From: Steroidobacter sp. | Lineage (GTDB): Bacteria > Pseudomonadota > Gammaproteobacteria > Steroidobacterales > Steroidobacteraceae | Direction of reading: 5' to 3' | Assembly (NCBI GenBank): GCA_025929585.1 | Contig: JAICPY010000015.1 | Coordinates: 1-58,288 of the forward strand | DNA: 58,288 bases | Shown here: piece after piece, positions 46,842 through 54,725 of the stretch | Layout of the letters: each line of letters begins with the position of its first letter | Position numbering within the stretch: the stretch's first letter is position 1 | Notes under the pieces: generated by a model | What the model was told of the DNA's origin: nothing | Databases searched by the model: none | Seen by the model: the letters and a program-made list of their open reading frames with translations, nothing else | Translations under genes and position numbers: made by a program

Positions 46842-47042
46842 TTAGAAATCTATACAGCGACCCGCCTTCTCCCAATCTCCGTAGCGAGTAGGCTCCAATC
46901 CGCCGCGCCCGCCGATCTCTTTCGGCAGCTCGTGCACCGCATCTTTGCCGACGACGTCCGACAACTGAGACGGCTCGGTCTGTTCTATGATCGACGTCTC
47001 TGATTTTGGCGGCTGAGTAACGTTTTGCGACGTGAAAGGCAT
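46842..47042 (-). CDS. SDHAF4-like (DUF1674) succinate dehydrogenase assembly factor
   Basis: 66 residues from ATG 47042, up to 87 if an upstream start at 47105 is used. The C-terminal EIGGRGGLEPTRYGDWEKAG is the DUF1674/SDHAF4 signature; in eukaryotes SDHAF4 binds flavinylated SDHA and shields it during assembly. Here it lies about 100 nt before sdhC on the same strand, probably as first gene of the sdh operon. It is divergent from ygfZ. Confidence 0.88.
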   Translation of the reverse strand: MPFTSQNVTQPPKSETSIIEQTEPSQLSDVVGKDAVHELPKEIGGRGGLEPTRYGDWEKAGRCIDF

Positions 47043-47140
47043 GGAAATAGTCTGCCAGAACGGCGTCCAGCTCGGGAGTCGCCTGAGTGCCGTATGTCGC
47101 GACACTTGATTTCGGATTTGGCGAACGCATCCCTATTTAC

Positions 47141-48013
47141 ATGAATACAACCTCCTCCATCCGTCTGGATACTCTTGGCGTCTTACTTGTATCCGGAGCC
47201 GACGCTCGGAATTTCTTGCAAGGCCAACTCACTACCGATCTCGAGTCTTTGACGCCGGGGAGCGTGCTCCTCGGCGCCTGCAATTCGCCGCAAGGGCGCG
47301 TACAAGCCTTGCTTTGGCTGATCCAGCGAGATGAAGGCATCGCTTTGATCACGAATAGCTCGCTCATCGAGCGCACTGTAACTCGCCTGCAGCGGTATGT
47401 ACTGCGATCGAAGGTCGCGATCAGTACCAGCGCGTTACAGGTTGGATTGTTGCCCGGCGATTCGTCCGAAGTCCTGACGGAAGATCGTTCTCATAAGCAA
47501 CTGAGCTCGGCCAGCCTTCTTAAATTGTCCGGACACCGACATGTATTGGTGGTCACGAGGCCAGAGGAGATCGCAGAAGCAGTAGCTCAGGAAACACAGC
47601 TCTGGCGTCAAGATCATCTGCGAGCCGGCTATCCGCAAATCTACCCGCAGACCTACGAGCAATTCATACCGCAGATGCTCAATCTGGATCTATTGGGCGG
47701 TATTAGCTTCGAGAAGGGTTGCTACACAGGCCAGGAGATCGTCGCCCGTACGCACTTCCGCGGGGCCGTAAAGCGCCGCATGTTTCGCTATCGCGCACGC
47801 TGCAGCCCTCCTCTTCCCGCAACCCGAATCCTCGCCGGCGATCAACACGCTGGCGATGTCGTGGATGCGATACCCACTGAGGAGGGTTGCGAGTTGCTTG
47901 CAGTGATGAGTTTGGCGCAAGCGGACAGCGAGATAGTGCTGGAAACAAACCATGGGGTGCGGTTACAGAGAGTGCCACTTCCATATGAAATGGAGGTGAC
48001 AGGTGACGAGTGA
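47141..48013 (+). CDS. ygfZ: Folate-binding protein YgfZ (tRNA-modifying/Fe-S maintenance)
   Basis: 290 residues from ATG 47141, within the usual 250-330 range. The signature KGCYTGQEIVAR (about residues 199-210) is complete. YgfZ uses tetrahydrofolate to maintain Fe-S enzymes, relevant beside sdhB. The C-terminus EVTGDE-stop is encoded by HIR-13, and the TGA is inside the G-rich arm. It is divergent from the sdh operon. Confidence 0.95.
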   Translation: MNTTSSIRLDTLGVLLVSGADARNFLQGQLTTDLESLTPGSVLLGACNSPQGRVQALLWLIQRDEGIALITNSSLIERTVTRLQRYVLRSKVAISTSALQVGLLPGDSSEVLTEDRSHKQLSSASLLKLSGHRHVLVVTRPEEIAEAVAQETQLWRQDHLRAGYPQIYPQTYEQFIPQMLNLDLLGGISFEKGCYTGQEIVARTHFRGAVKRRMFRYRARCSPPLPATRILAGDQHAGDVVDAIPTEEGCELLAVMSLAQADSEIVLETNHGVRLQRVPLPYEMEVTGDE

Positions 48014-48075
48014 CGAGCAAGAAACAAGGGTTCCGGACTTCTTACCCGTCACGTGTCACTCGTCACCCGTCACCT
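47994..48075. repeat. HIR-13: GGTGACG inverted repeat between convergent ygfZ and lysS
   Basis: Core arms 47994-48014 and 48055-48075 match at 20 of 21 positions. Loop about 40 nt, with GCAAGAA (plus) and GTAAGAA (minus) at its boundaries. Supplies the last codons and stop of ygfZ; the lysS stop is 7 nt beyond. It occupies the place of a bidirectional terminator. Confidence 0.95.
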
Positions 48076-48081
48076 ATCGCT

Positions 48082-49575
48082 TCAGGCTTCCGGTCTCATA
48101 TACGGAAACAACAACACATCGCGAATCGATGGTGAGTTCGTGAACAACATCACCAGCCTGTCGATACCGACACCGAGTCCGGCGGTGGGCGGCAATCCAT
48201 ATTCGAGTGCGCGGATGTAGTCAGCGTCGTATTGCATCGCTTCTTCGTCGCCGGCAGTTTTGCGTGCGAGCTGTTCTTTGAAGCGAGCGGCCTGATCTTC
48301 GGGATCGTTGAGCTCGGAGAATCCGTTCGCGATCTCGCGGCCGCCGACGAAAAATTCGAAGCGGTCGGTCAGAAACGGATCGCTATCGTTGCGCCGCGCG
48401 AGCGGCGACACTTCGGCCGGGTAGGAGTACACGAGCGTCGGCGCCGATATGCGGTGCTCAGCGGTTTTTTCGAAGATCTCGATTTGCAGCTTGCCTGCGC
48501 CGTCACCCGACGAATAGCCAATGCCCAGTCGGTCGCAATGTCCGCGTAGGTAGTCCACGTCACGCAACTTCGCACGCTCGATGCCCGGATTGAAATGCAC
48601 GACCAAGTCTTCGACCGTGACACGACGGAAGGGCTGCGCGAAGTCGAACACCTCGCCCTGATACTCCACCTGTCGTGAGCCATACACAGTGTCGCAAATT
48701 CCTTGGCACATCCGCTCGATCAGACTCATGAGATCGGTGTAGTCCGCGTACGCCTGGTACAACTCGAGCATCGTGAACTCGGGATTGTGGCGCGTCGAAA
48801 TACCTTCGTTACGGAAATTGCGATTGATCTCGTACACGCGTTCGAAACCGCCGACGACTAGCCGCTTGAGATACAACTCCGGTGCGATTCGCAAGAACAG
48901 ATCCATGTCCAACGCGTTGTGATGCGTCACGAAGGGACGAGCCACCGCGCCGCCTGCAATCGCTTGCATCATTGGCGTTTCGACTTCGAGGAAATCGAGC
49001 GCATCGAGGAAATCGCGTAGATACTTGATGATGCGCGTGCGAACCTGAAACACACGTCGCGTTTCGGGACTTACGATCAAATCCACGTAGCGCTGTCGAT
49101 AGCGAACTTCCTGATCGGCAAGTCCATGCCATTTATCGGGGAGCGGGCGCAGCGCCTTGGCAAGCAGCCGCAGCTTTTCGACGCGGACCGATAGCTCGCC
49201 GGTCTTGGTCTTGAACAGAACGCCTTCGGCGCCGAGCAGATCGCCGACGTCCCATCCCTTGAACTCATCGTAGAGCGCACCTAACGGCTCGGATTGCACG
49301 AACAACTGGATTTGCCCAGAGCGGTCCATGATCTTCGCGAAGCTCGCCTTGCCCATGACACGCTTTGCCATCATCCGCCCGCCGACCTTCACACGCACCG
49401 TGTGCTGATCGAACCATTCCGGCGGCCGATCGCCGTAAGCGGTGATCAATTGGTCTGCGAGCGCATCGCGCCTGAAGTCGTTCGGGAACGCAGGCCCAAG
49501 CGTCCGCAACCGATCGAGCTTCGCTCGCCGCTCGGCTATGAGCTTGTTGTCGTCGGTATGAGGAGTGTCGGTCAT
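48082..49575 (-). CDS. lysS: Lysyl-tRNA synthetase, class II
   Basis: 497 residues. Motif 2 [18 protein letters not shown] and motif 3 [14 protein letters not shown]-terminal OB anticodon domain with [12 protein letters not shown]. prfB-lysS order is conserved in gammaproteobacteria. The start lacks a Shine-Dalgarno; the C-rich arm of HIR-14 ends 11-15 nt upstream. Confidence 0.98.
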   Translation of the reverse strand: MTDTPHTDDNKLIAERRAKLDRLRTLGPAFPNDFRRDALADQLITAYGDRPPEWFDQHTVRVKVGGRMMAKRVMGKASFAKIMDRSGQIQLFVQSEPLGALYDEFKGWDVGDLLGAEGVLFKTKTGELSVRVEKLRLLAKALRPLPDKWHGLADQEVRYRQRYVDLIVSPETRRVFQVRTRIIKYLRDFLDALDFLEVETPMMQAIAGGAVARPFVTHHNALDMDLFLRIAPELYLKRLVVGGFERVYEINRNFRNEGISTRHNPEFTMLELYQAYADYTDLMSLIERMCQGICDTVYGSRQVEYQGEVFDFAQPFRRVTVEDLVVHFNPGIERAKLRDVDYLRGHCDRLGIGYSSGDGAGKLQIEIFEKTAEHRISAPTLVYSYPAEVSPLARRNDSDPFLTDRFEFFVGGREIANGFSELNDPEDQAARFKEQLARKTAGDEEAMQYDADYIRALEYGLPPTAGLGVGIDRLVMLFTNSPSIRDVLLFPYMRPEA

Positions 49576-49585
49576 GGGAAATAGT

Positions 49586-49753
49586 GAAGGAGGTGATGAA
49601 AGTGATGGAAGTGATGAAGGTCAGAGAAGATATGCTGCTAACTGTCCAGTAGTGCGTGGCGGGTTGAAGGGGATGAGGAGATTCTTGGGCGCAATCGCCA
49701 AGAACACAAGCGCTCTGACCTACATCACTTCCATCACCTGCATCACCTTCATC
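49586..49753. repeat. HIR-14: 9-nt-unit GTGATGGAA inverted repeat between prfB and lysS
   Basis: Left arm 49586-49626 and right arm 49713-49750: units of 9 nt (GTGATGAAA, GTGATGGAA, GTGATGAAG) and then GTCAGAG in both, 31 of 34 matching. Loop 86 nt, with an inner hairpin at 49682-49704 (TTCTTGG/CCAAGAA, 7 bp plus a bulged extension). It fills the gap from prfB stop to the lysS start region. Confidence 0.95.
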
Positions 49754-49754
49754 C

Positions 49755-50850
49755 CTACAACCCCTGCTTCAAGCTCGCTTCCAAGAACTCGTCCAGATCG
49801 CCGTCGAGCACGGCTGTCGTGTTGCCGATTTCCACGTTGGTGCGAAGGTCCTTGATGCGGGATTGATCTAAAACGTACGAGCGGATCTGGTTGCCCCAGC
49901 TCACGTCGGACTTGGAATCCTCCAGCACCTTCGCGGCCGCGTTGCGCTTGTTCACTTCCAGCTCGTAGAGCTTTGCTTTGAGCTGCTTCATCGCCTTGTC
50001 GCGATTCTTGTGCTGGCTACGCTCGTTCTGACAAGCAACGACGATACCTGTCGGATTATGCGTGATGCGAACGGCGGATTCGGTTTTGTTGACGTGCTGA
50101 CCGCCCGCGCCGCTCGATCGATAGACATCGACGCGAATGTCGGCTGGATTGATTTCGATCTCGATGTCTTCGTCGATCTCGGGCGACACGAAGACCGATG
50201 CGAACGAAGTATGTCTACGTGCGTTCGAGTCGAACGGCGATTTGCGCACCAAGCGATGCACGCCCGTCTCGGTGCGCAACCAACCGTAGGCATAATCGCC
50301 AATGATGTTGATCGTCGCGCCTTTGATGCCGGCCACTTCGCCATCGCTCACATCTACGATCTCGGTCTTGAAGCCGTGCTGGTCTGCCCAGCGCAGATAC
50401 ATTCGCATGAGCATCTGCGCCCAGTCCTGCGCTTCGGTACCGCCTGCCCCCGCTTGAATGTCCAAGAAGCAAGGATGCGAATCCATTTGGCCTGGGAACA
50501 TCCGCTGGAATTCGAGCTGCTTGACGTCTTGTTCGATTCGCGCGACGTCGCGCTCGACTTCGAGCGCCGTGGACTCGTCGTTCTCCTCGACGGCCATCGT
50601 GAGGATTTCCCCGGCATCCTTCAGGCTGTTGGCAATGCGATCCAACGTCCCGACCACATGATCTAGACGGGAGCGCTCACGACCCAACTCTTGTGCCTTG
50701 TCCGGCGTATTCCAAATCGCCGGATCTTCCAACTCGCGACTTACTTCTGCGAGACGCTCACTCTTGTTGTCGTATTCAAAGAAACCTCCTAAGCGCCTCG
50801 CTGCGCTCGTTGAGATCCTCGAGTGACCTGCGGAGTAGATTGATTTCCAT
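49755..50850 (-). CDS. prfB: Peptide chain release factor 2 with programmed +1 frameshift
   Basis: RF2 recognises UGA/UAA. It has GGQ in [16 protein letters not shown] and the codon-recognition SPF in [10 protein letters not shown]. The first 24 codons ([20 protein letters not shown] then RRFL) end at an in-frame UGA (50776-50778); the main frame resumes +1. AGGAGG sits 3 nt upstream of CTT-TGA, the known RF2 autoregulatory arrangement. The UGA is followed by A, not the usual C. Product about 364 residues. Without the shift only the main frame from 50732 is readable. Confidence 0.96.
50776..50790 (-). promoter_or_regulatory. Programmed +1 frameshift site of prfB
   Basis: Minus-strand AGGAGG (50785-50790), TTT, CTT (50779-50781), TGA (50776-50778). 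The internal Shine-Dalgarno spacing of 3 nt equals that of E. coli. Low RF2 favours shifting, giving autoregulation. Confidence 0.95.
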
Positions 50851-50896
50851 GATCTATAGCGACGAGAAAGAGGGCGCGGATGGTAGCACAGAGGGC

Positions 50897-50985
50897 GTGA
50901 CGGGTGACGGGTGACGGGTGACGAGGAAAAAACGGGATCCGAGTTAGCTTTGGGCCTTCTTGCCCGTCACTCGTCACCCGTCACT
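50897..50985. repeat. HIR-15: GTGACGG inverted repeat between recJ and prfB
   Basis: Left arm has four 7-nt units (50897-50924); right arm 50955-50985 has three on the minus strand, then GCAAGAA. Loop about 30 nt. The recJ codons VTGDE and its TGA (50967-50969) are inside the arm. prfB starts 47 nt past the left edge. Confidence 0.95.
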
Positions 50986-52709
50986 TGCTCCTTCATCACT
51001 CTCAAATACTCCACCACCAACTGCACTCTCTGCGTTCCGTTGAATTCGTTTAGATCGAGTCGATAGGCAAGCTCGACGCGGTCGTTGGTTTGGACGACCG
51101 GTGCATCGTCGTGATCGAAGTGGCGAAACGCGATGGCTTCGCAGGGCGAGCCCTCCTCGTCGCAGACCTCGAGCTTCAGATGCCGTTCGTTGAGGACGCG
51201 TACGCCGCGCACACGGAACGCGCCGTCGAACATCGGTTCGGGAAAGGCCTGCCCCCAAGGGCCGGACTCGCGCAGCAATCGAGCGACATCGATCGTGATC
51301 TCACGAGGACTGAGCTCGCCGTCGGAATAGACCACGCCAATTGCATCGTCCTTCGACAACCAGCGCTGAACCTCGAAGTCGAAAGCTCGTTGAAACTGTT
51401 CGAGCCCGGCGAGCCGCAAGCTCAAACCAGCTGCCATCGCGTGGCCGCCAAATTTGTCGATCAGCCCAGGATGGCGAGTCGCGATCGCATCCAGGACATC
51501 TCGAATGTGCACGCCCGGTACTGATCTCGCGGAGCCTTTCAGCGTTTGCTCATCCGCTTTTGCCAACGCGATGACCGGCCGATGCACGCGCTCTTTGACT
51601 CGCGATGCGACCAATCCCACGATGCCTTGGTGCCAGGTCGGATCGTACAGGCACACTCCAAGCGGCAGAGCCGGATCTTCCGCGCGCATGGCATCGATGG
51701 TCGCCATCGCTTCTTGCTGCATCTGCAGCTCGAGCTCCCGGCGATCTTGATTCAATTGCGCCAATCGCGCCGCGATCATTCGAGCGCTCGCAAGATCATC
51801 CGTCAACAAACATTGGATGCCGACCGTCATGTCATCCAGGCGCCCTGCTGCGTTCAGGCGGGGCCCGATCTGATATCCCAGATCGCTCGCGATCACCCCC
51901 GCGATCCCGCGGTTGGAAGATTCGAGCAACGCACGCACACCAGGCGTGCACCGTCCGGCCCGAATGCGGCGCAATCCCTGATGAACCAGAATGCGATTGT
52001 TGCGATCGAGCGGCACGAGATCCGCGACCGTGCCGAGGGCAACCAAATCCAGCAGATCAGCGGCGGAAACATTCTCGGCGCACAAGCTGCGCGCTTGCAT
52101 TTCGCGCGTGAGGGCCGCCATCACGTAGAACGCCACGCCGACACCGGCAAGCGCCTTGCTCGGAAACTCATCCCCAGGCGCATTCGGATTCACAATCACG
52201 GCGGCATCAGGCAGGTTCGGCCCCGCCAAGTGATGATCGGTGATCAACGTTTGAATGCCTAACGCGGTGGCCTCGTTCACGCCGGCCAGACTCGAGATGC
52301 CATTGTCCACGGTGACGATCAGCTTCGGCTCACGCTGTGCCGCTAGACGAACGATTTCCGGCGTCAGGCCGTAGCCATACTGAAATCGATTGGGCACGAT
52401 GAAGTCGACGTCTGGAAATCCCAGCCGACGCAACTGCCGAACGACTAGGGCAGTGCTCGTTGCACCGTCAGCGTCGAAATCTCCGATGACGATGATCCGA
52501 CTGCCTCGGGCGAAGTGTTCGCAGAGCAGCTCGACTGCTTCGCTGACGCCTCTGAGCTGTCGAATCGGAATCAGCTGATCAAGTCCGAGCTGCAACTCTG
52601 CGGATGCAGATACACCCCGCGAGATGTAGATACGCCGAAGCAGTGGATGCAGACCGCCCTGCAAATCGACATTCTCCCCGGCGCAGCGGCGTCTAATCAC
52701 TCGCAACAT
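50967..52709 (-). CDS. recJ: Single-stranded-DNA-specific exonuclease RecJ
   Basis: 580 residues from ATG 52709, which overlaps the rpfE-like stop (TGATG). DHH motif VIGDFDADGATSTAL, TDHHLAGP, and DHHA1 motif GGHAMAAGLSLR. Processes ends in recombination and mismatch repair. The last codons VTGDE come from HIR-15, as in YgfZ. A GTG at 52721 is an alternative start. Confidence 0.96.
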   Translation of the reverse strand: MLRVIRRRCAGENVDLQGGLHPLLRRIYISRGVSASAELQLGLDQLIPIRQLRGVSEAVELLCEHFARGSRIIVIGDFDADGATSTALVVRQLRRLGFPDVDFIVPNRFQYGYGLTPEIVRLAAQREPKLIVTVDNGISSLAGVNEATALGIQTLITDHHLAGPNLPDAAVIVNPNAPGDEFPSKALAGVGVAFYVMAALTREMQARSLCAENVSAADLLDLVALGTVADLVPLDRNNRILVHQGLRRIRAGRCTPGVRALLESSNRGIAGVIASDLGYQIGPRLNAAGRLDDMTVGIQCLLTDDLASARMIAARLAQLNQDRRELELQMQQEAMATIDAMRAEDPALPLGVCLYDPTWHQGIVGLVASRVKERVHRPVIALAKADEQTLKGSARSVPGVHIRDVLDAIATRHPGLIDKFGGHAMAAGLSLRLAGLEQFQRAFDFEVQRWLSKDDAIGVVYSDGELSPREITIDVARLLRESGPWGQAFPEPMFDGAFRVRGVRVLNERHLKLEVCDEEGSPCEAIAFRHFDHDDAPVVQTNDRVELAYRLDLNEFNGTQRVQLVVEYLRVMKEQVTGDE

Positions 52710-53722
52710 CAGACGCCCCACTCGGGCAATGCACGTGGCTTTCGCCAGAAGCGGAACAGGTCATTGCGAGCAAGCGAGATTCGCCATCGATCCAAATGCA
52801 ACGTGAATCGCCGGATCGCGCCGCGACGAATTTGCCGCACCAGTGGCGCAAGCCACTGCGATTCCAGAACATCCAAACTGGAGGTTTCCACCACGCCCAG
52901 CACATGGCCGCTGGATTGCGTGTCATCCAGCATCGGCTGCAAAACAGCTTCTTCTGCGCGCACGCTTCGACCGTGAACCAAGTAAAGGCCTTTCAAGTAC
53001 GAACGACTCCCATACGCTATCGGCAAATCTCGAGGCACAGTTGTAACTGGCTCGACGGCGCCTGCACCCCATAACCATACTGCATTCGCCGTCGGCACAC
53101 CCCGACGAGCGCGAGCTTCGTTGAGCGGATGCTCGTGCAACACCATTTGCAACTCGGTGAGCAAGCGGCGCAATTCTGCGCCGTGCTCGCCGCTTGGCAA
53201 AGCCTGACTGAGGGAAGCACTGAACGCGCGCTCAGGAGCGACGGTGCGAGCGCTCAGAGCGCGAGGAAACTTCAGCAGCCACCCCCCCTCGCGATTCGGT
53301 AGAAGCGTGCAGCCGTCCGCGGACAGATGTTGATCGACGAGCGCGGTGAACTGCGAGCGCTCGACGTCAGTGAGCTGTGCTTCGCCGCGCAACCGAACGC
53401 CAACGACATCGTTGAGGCCCGCCGCGAAATGGACGCACTCCAAATGTGCCCAGTAGTGGCCGTCGAATTTCTGATATTGCGCGGCATGGCTCAAAGGCGC
53501 GCTGGCAAGCTGTTCGGCAACTGACAACAATTCACAGCTTTCCAACAAACTCGCCTGCCAGGTCTCGAAAGCGGCCAATGCAGAAGAGGGTTCAGTCTCG
53601 AACGCATGCACAGTGCCGCGACCCGCGAGTTGCGCGAGAAATCCGCCGACCACCGTGCCCGGATGCAGGGCGATGTCGGGAACGATCAGTGTCAAGGAAG
53701 AGTCTGTTCTGTGAGCTGGCAT
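52709..53722 (-). CDS. RpfE-like protein, phosphoglycerate-mutase-like (COG4255)
   Basis: 337 residues. Resembles the RpfE/COG4255 family (predicted 2,3-bisphosphoglycerate-independent phosphoglycerate mutase-like proteins), encoded beside recJ-prfB-lysS in the Xanthomonas rpf region. Marks seen: LTLIVPDIALHPG, a middle PLSHAAQYQKFDGHYWAHLE and GAELRRLLTELQMVLHEHPL, NAVWLWGAGAV. Role unsettled. Synteny is the strongest evidence. Confidence 0.7.
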   Translation of the reverse strand: MPAHRTDSSLTLIVPDIALHPGTVVGGFLAQLAGRGTVHAFETEPSSALAAFETWQASLLESCELLSVAEQLASAPLSHAAQYQKFDGHYWAHLECVHFAAGLNDVVGVRLRGEAQLTDVERSQFTALVDQHLSADGCTLLPNREGGWLLKFPRALSARTVAPERAFSASLSQALPSGEHGAELRRLLTELQMVLHEHPLNEARARRGVPTANAVWLWGAGAVEPVTTVPRDLPIAYGSRSYLKGLYLVHGRSVRAEEAVLQPMLDDTQSSGHVLGVVETSSLDVLESQWLAPLVRQIRRGAIRRFTLHLDRWRISLARNDLFRFWRKPRALPEWGV

Positions 53723-53763
53723 TTAGGAATGGTAGAGCCGTCAGCCTGCGTCGGCGAGTGAGG

Positions 53764-53899
53764 TATCTTAAGGTCCAATGCCGCGGCATTGGACGGTTGA
53801 CGGTTGACGGTTGACGGTTGACGGTTGACAACCAGGGTACCCGTCTTTGCCGACCGTCAACTGTCAACAGTCAACCGTCAACTCCCCTGGTCTTAAGAT
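53764..53899. repeat. HIR-16: nested element with GGTTGAC array and two outer stems
   Basis: Five exact GGTTGAC units at 53795-53829; the right arm 53851-53882 has about four degenerate units. Just outside the left arm is an 18-nt perfect palindrome (53775-53792, CCAATGCCG/CGGCATTGG). Outside that, ATCTTAAG (53765-53772) pairs with CTTAAGAT (53892-53899). It lies between divergent genes. Confidence 0.93.
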
Positions 53900-53904
53900 G
53901 AGTT

Positions 53905-54276
53905 ATGAAACTAACAGACGAACGAACATTGGGTGCGAATGTCGTGCGCAGTTACGCGCCTGGCGAAGTGCGCGTTGGCGAGCGCGTCGTGACGAACAGT
54001 TGTTTGATCAGTGCGGCGGAGTTGATCACGGATTGGCGGCCTCAGTCGATCGAGGCACTCGAGCTCGAAGATCTCGAACCGCTGCTCGCGCTTGCGCCGG
54101 AGATCGTCGTGTTGGGCGCCGGCGTGCGTCAGCGTTTTCCCCGACAGGAATGGATGGCGGCACTATTGTCACGCGGCATCGGCTGCGAAGTCATGGATAC
54201 CGGCGCCGCATGCCGTACCTACAACGTGCTCGTCAGCGAGGACAGGAAGGTTGTAGCAGCATTGTTCGTGGAGTGA
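53905..54276 (+). CDS. Mth938-like (DUF498/NDUFAF3 family) protein
   Basis: 123 residues. Pattern EVRVGERVVTNSCLIS, LLALAPEIVVLGAGVRQRFP and GCEVMDTGAACRTYNVLVSE matches the Mth938/NDUFAF3 family. NDUFAF3 assists complex I assembly in mitochondria; role in bacteria is unclear. Start is weakly supported: only poor Shine-Dalgarno, 6 nt from the outer stem of HIR-16. Confidence 0.85.
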   Translation: MKLTDERTLGANVVRSYAPGEVRVGERVVTNSCLISAAELITDWRPQSIEALELEDLEPLLALAPEIVVLGAGVRQRFPRQEWMAALLSRGIGCEVMDTGAACRTYNVLVSEDRKVVAALFVE

Positions 54277-54394
54277 ACAGCCGCTGCTGTGCAGGAGCGG
54301 CGTGTGGACATGTGGACAAGAAGGGATGCGGAGCAACCTGCTCCGCCAAGGCCACCGGGAGGAGACGCGAGGGACTGAAGTTCGTTCGACCAAC
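54277..54394 (+). other. Non-coding region downstream of the Mth938-like gene
   Basis: Contains a short hairpin GCGGAGCAACCTGCTCCGC. GGAGACGCG at 54361-54369 can pair with CGCGTCTCC at 54494-54502. No convincing gene. Confidence 0.35.
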
Positions 54395-54458
54395 TCTTCG
54401 AGCTCACTCACAAGGAATGTCTGTCGAAGATCTATTCTTTTTGTTTTGATTTTTTTCT
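54395..54458 (+). terminator. Candidate terminator (stem plus T-rich tail)
   Basis: TCTTCGA (54395-54401) pairs with TCGAAGA (54424-54430) across a 22-nt loop and is followed by a T-rich run to about 54458. It could end the Mth938-like transcript or a small RNA. Confidence 0.5.
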
Positions 54459-54725
54459 TCTTGGCGCTGTTTCCTCGAATCCCCCTCCGCCCACGCGTCT
54501 CCTACCGGTAGCCCTGATGAAGGTCGCGACCTTGCGACAACGGGGCGGATGTTAGCCATAGGTGCGCGTGAAGTGCAACTACTGACGCGCAAGTTTTTCC
54601 ACTTGCAATGTTCGCGCCACCCACCGCTGCGGCGTTGTTGACACCAGAACAGCAGTCGCTTGACCCCTCAACAGCACTAAGAACCGTTCCATCTGGCAAG
54701 GCGGGACGCCGCGCACGCGCGCGGT
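54459..54725. other. Intergenic region without a recognisable gene
   Basis: About 270 nt between convergent transcription units. A short hairpin GCAAGT...ACTTGC lies near 54583-54606, and CCGCGC/GCGCGG lies just past the nlpD-like stop. Nothing identified as RNA family member; 6S, SRP and tmRNA marks were looked for and not seen. Confidence 0.4.

Noticed and set aside
54302-54511. Short plus-strand open frame in the gap
   Set aside because: No homology, no Shine-Dalgarno, and low-complexity residues from a T-rich tract.
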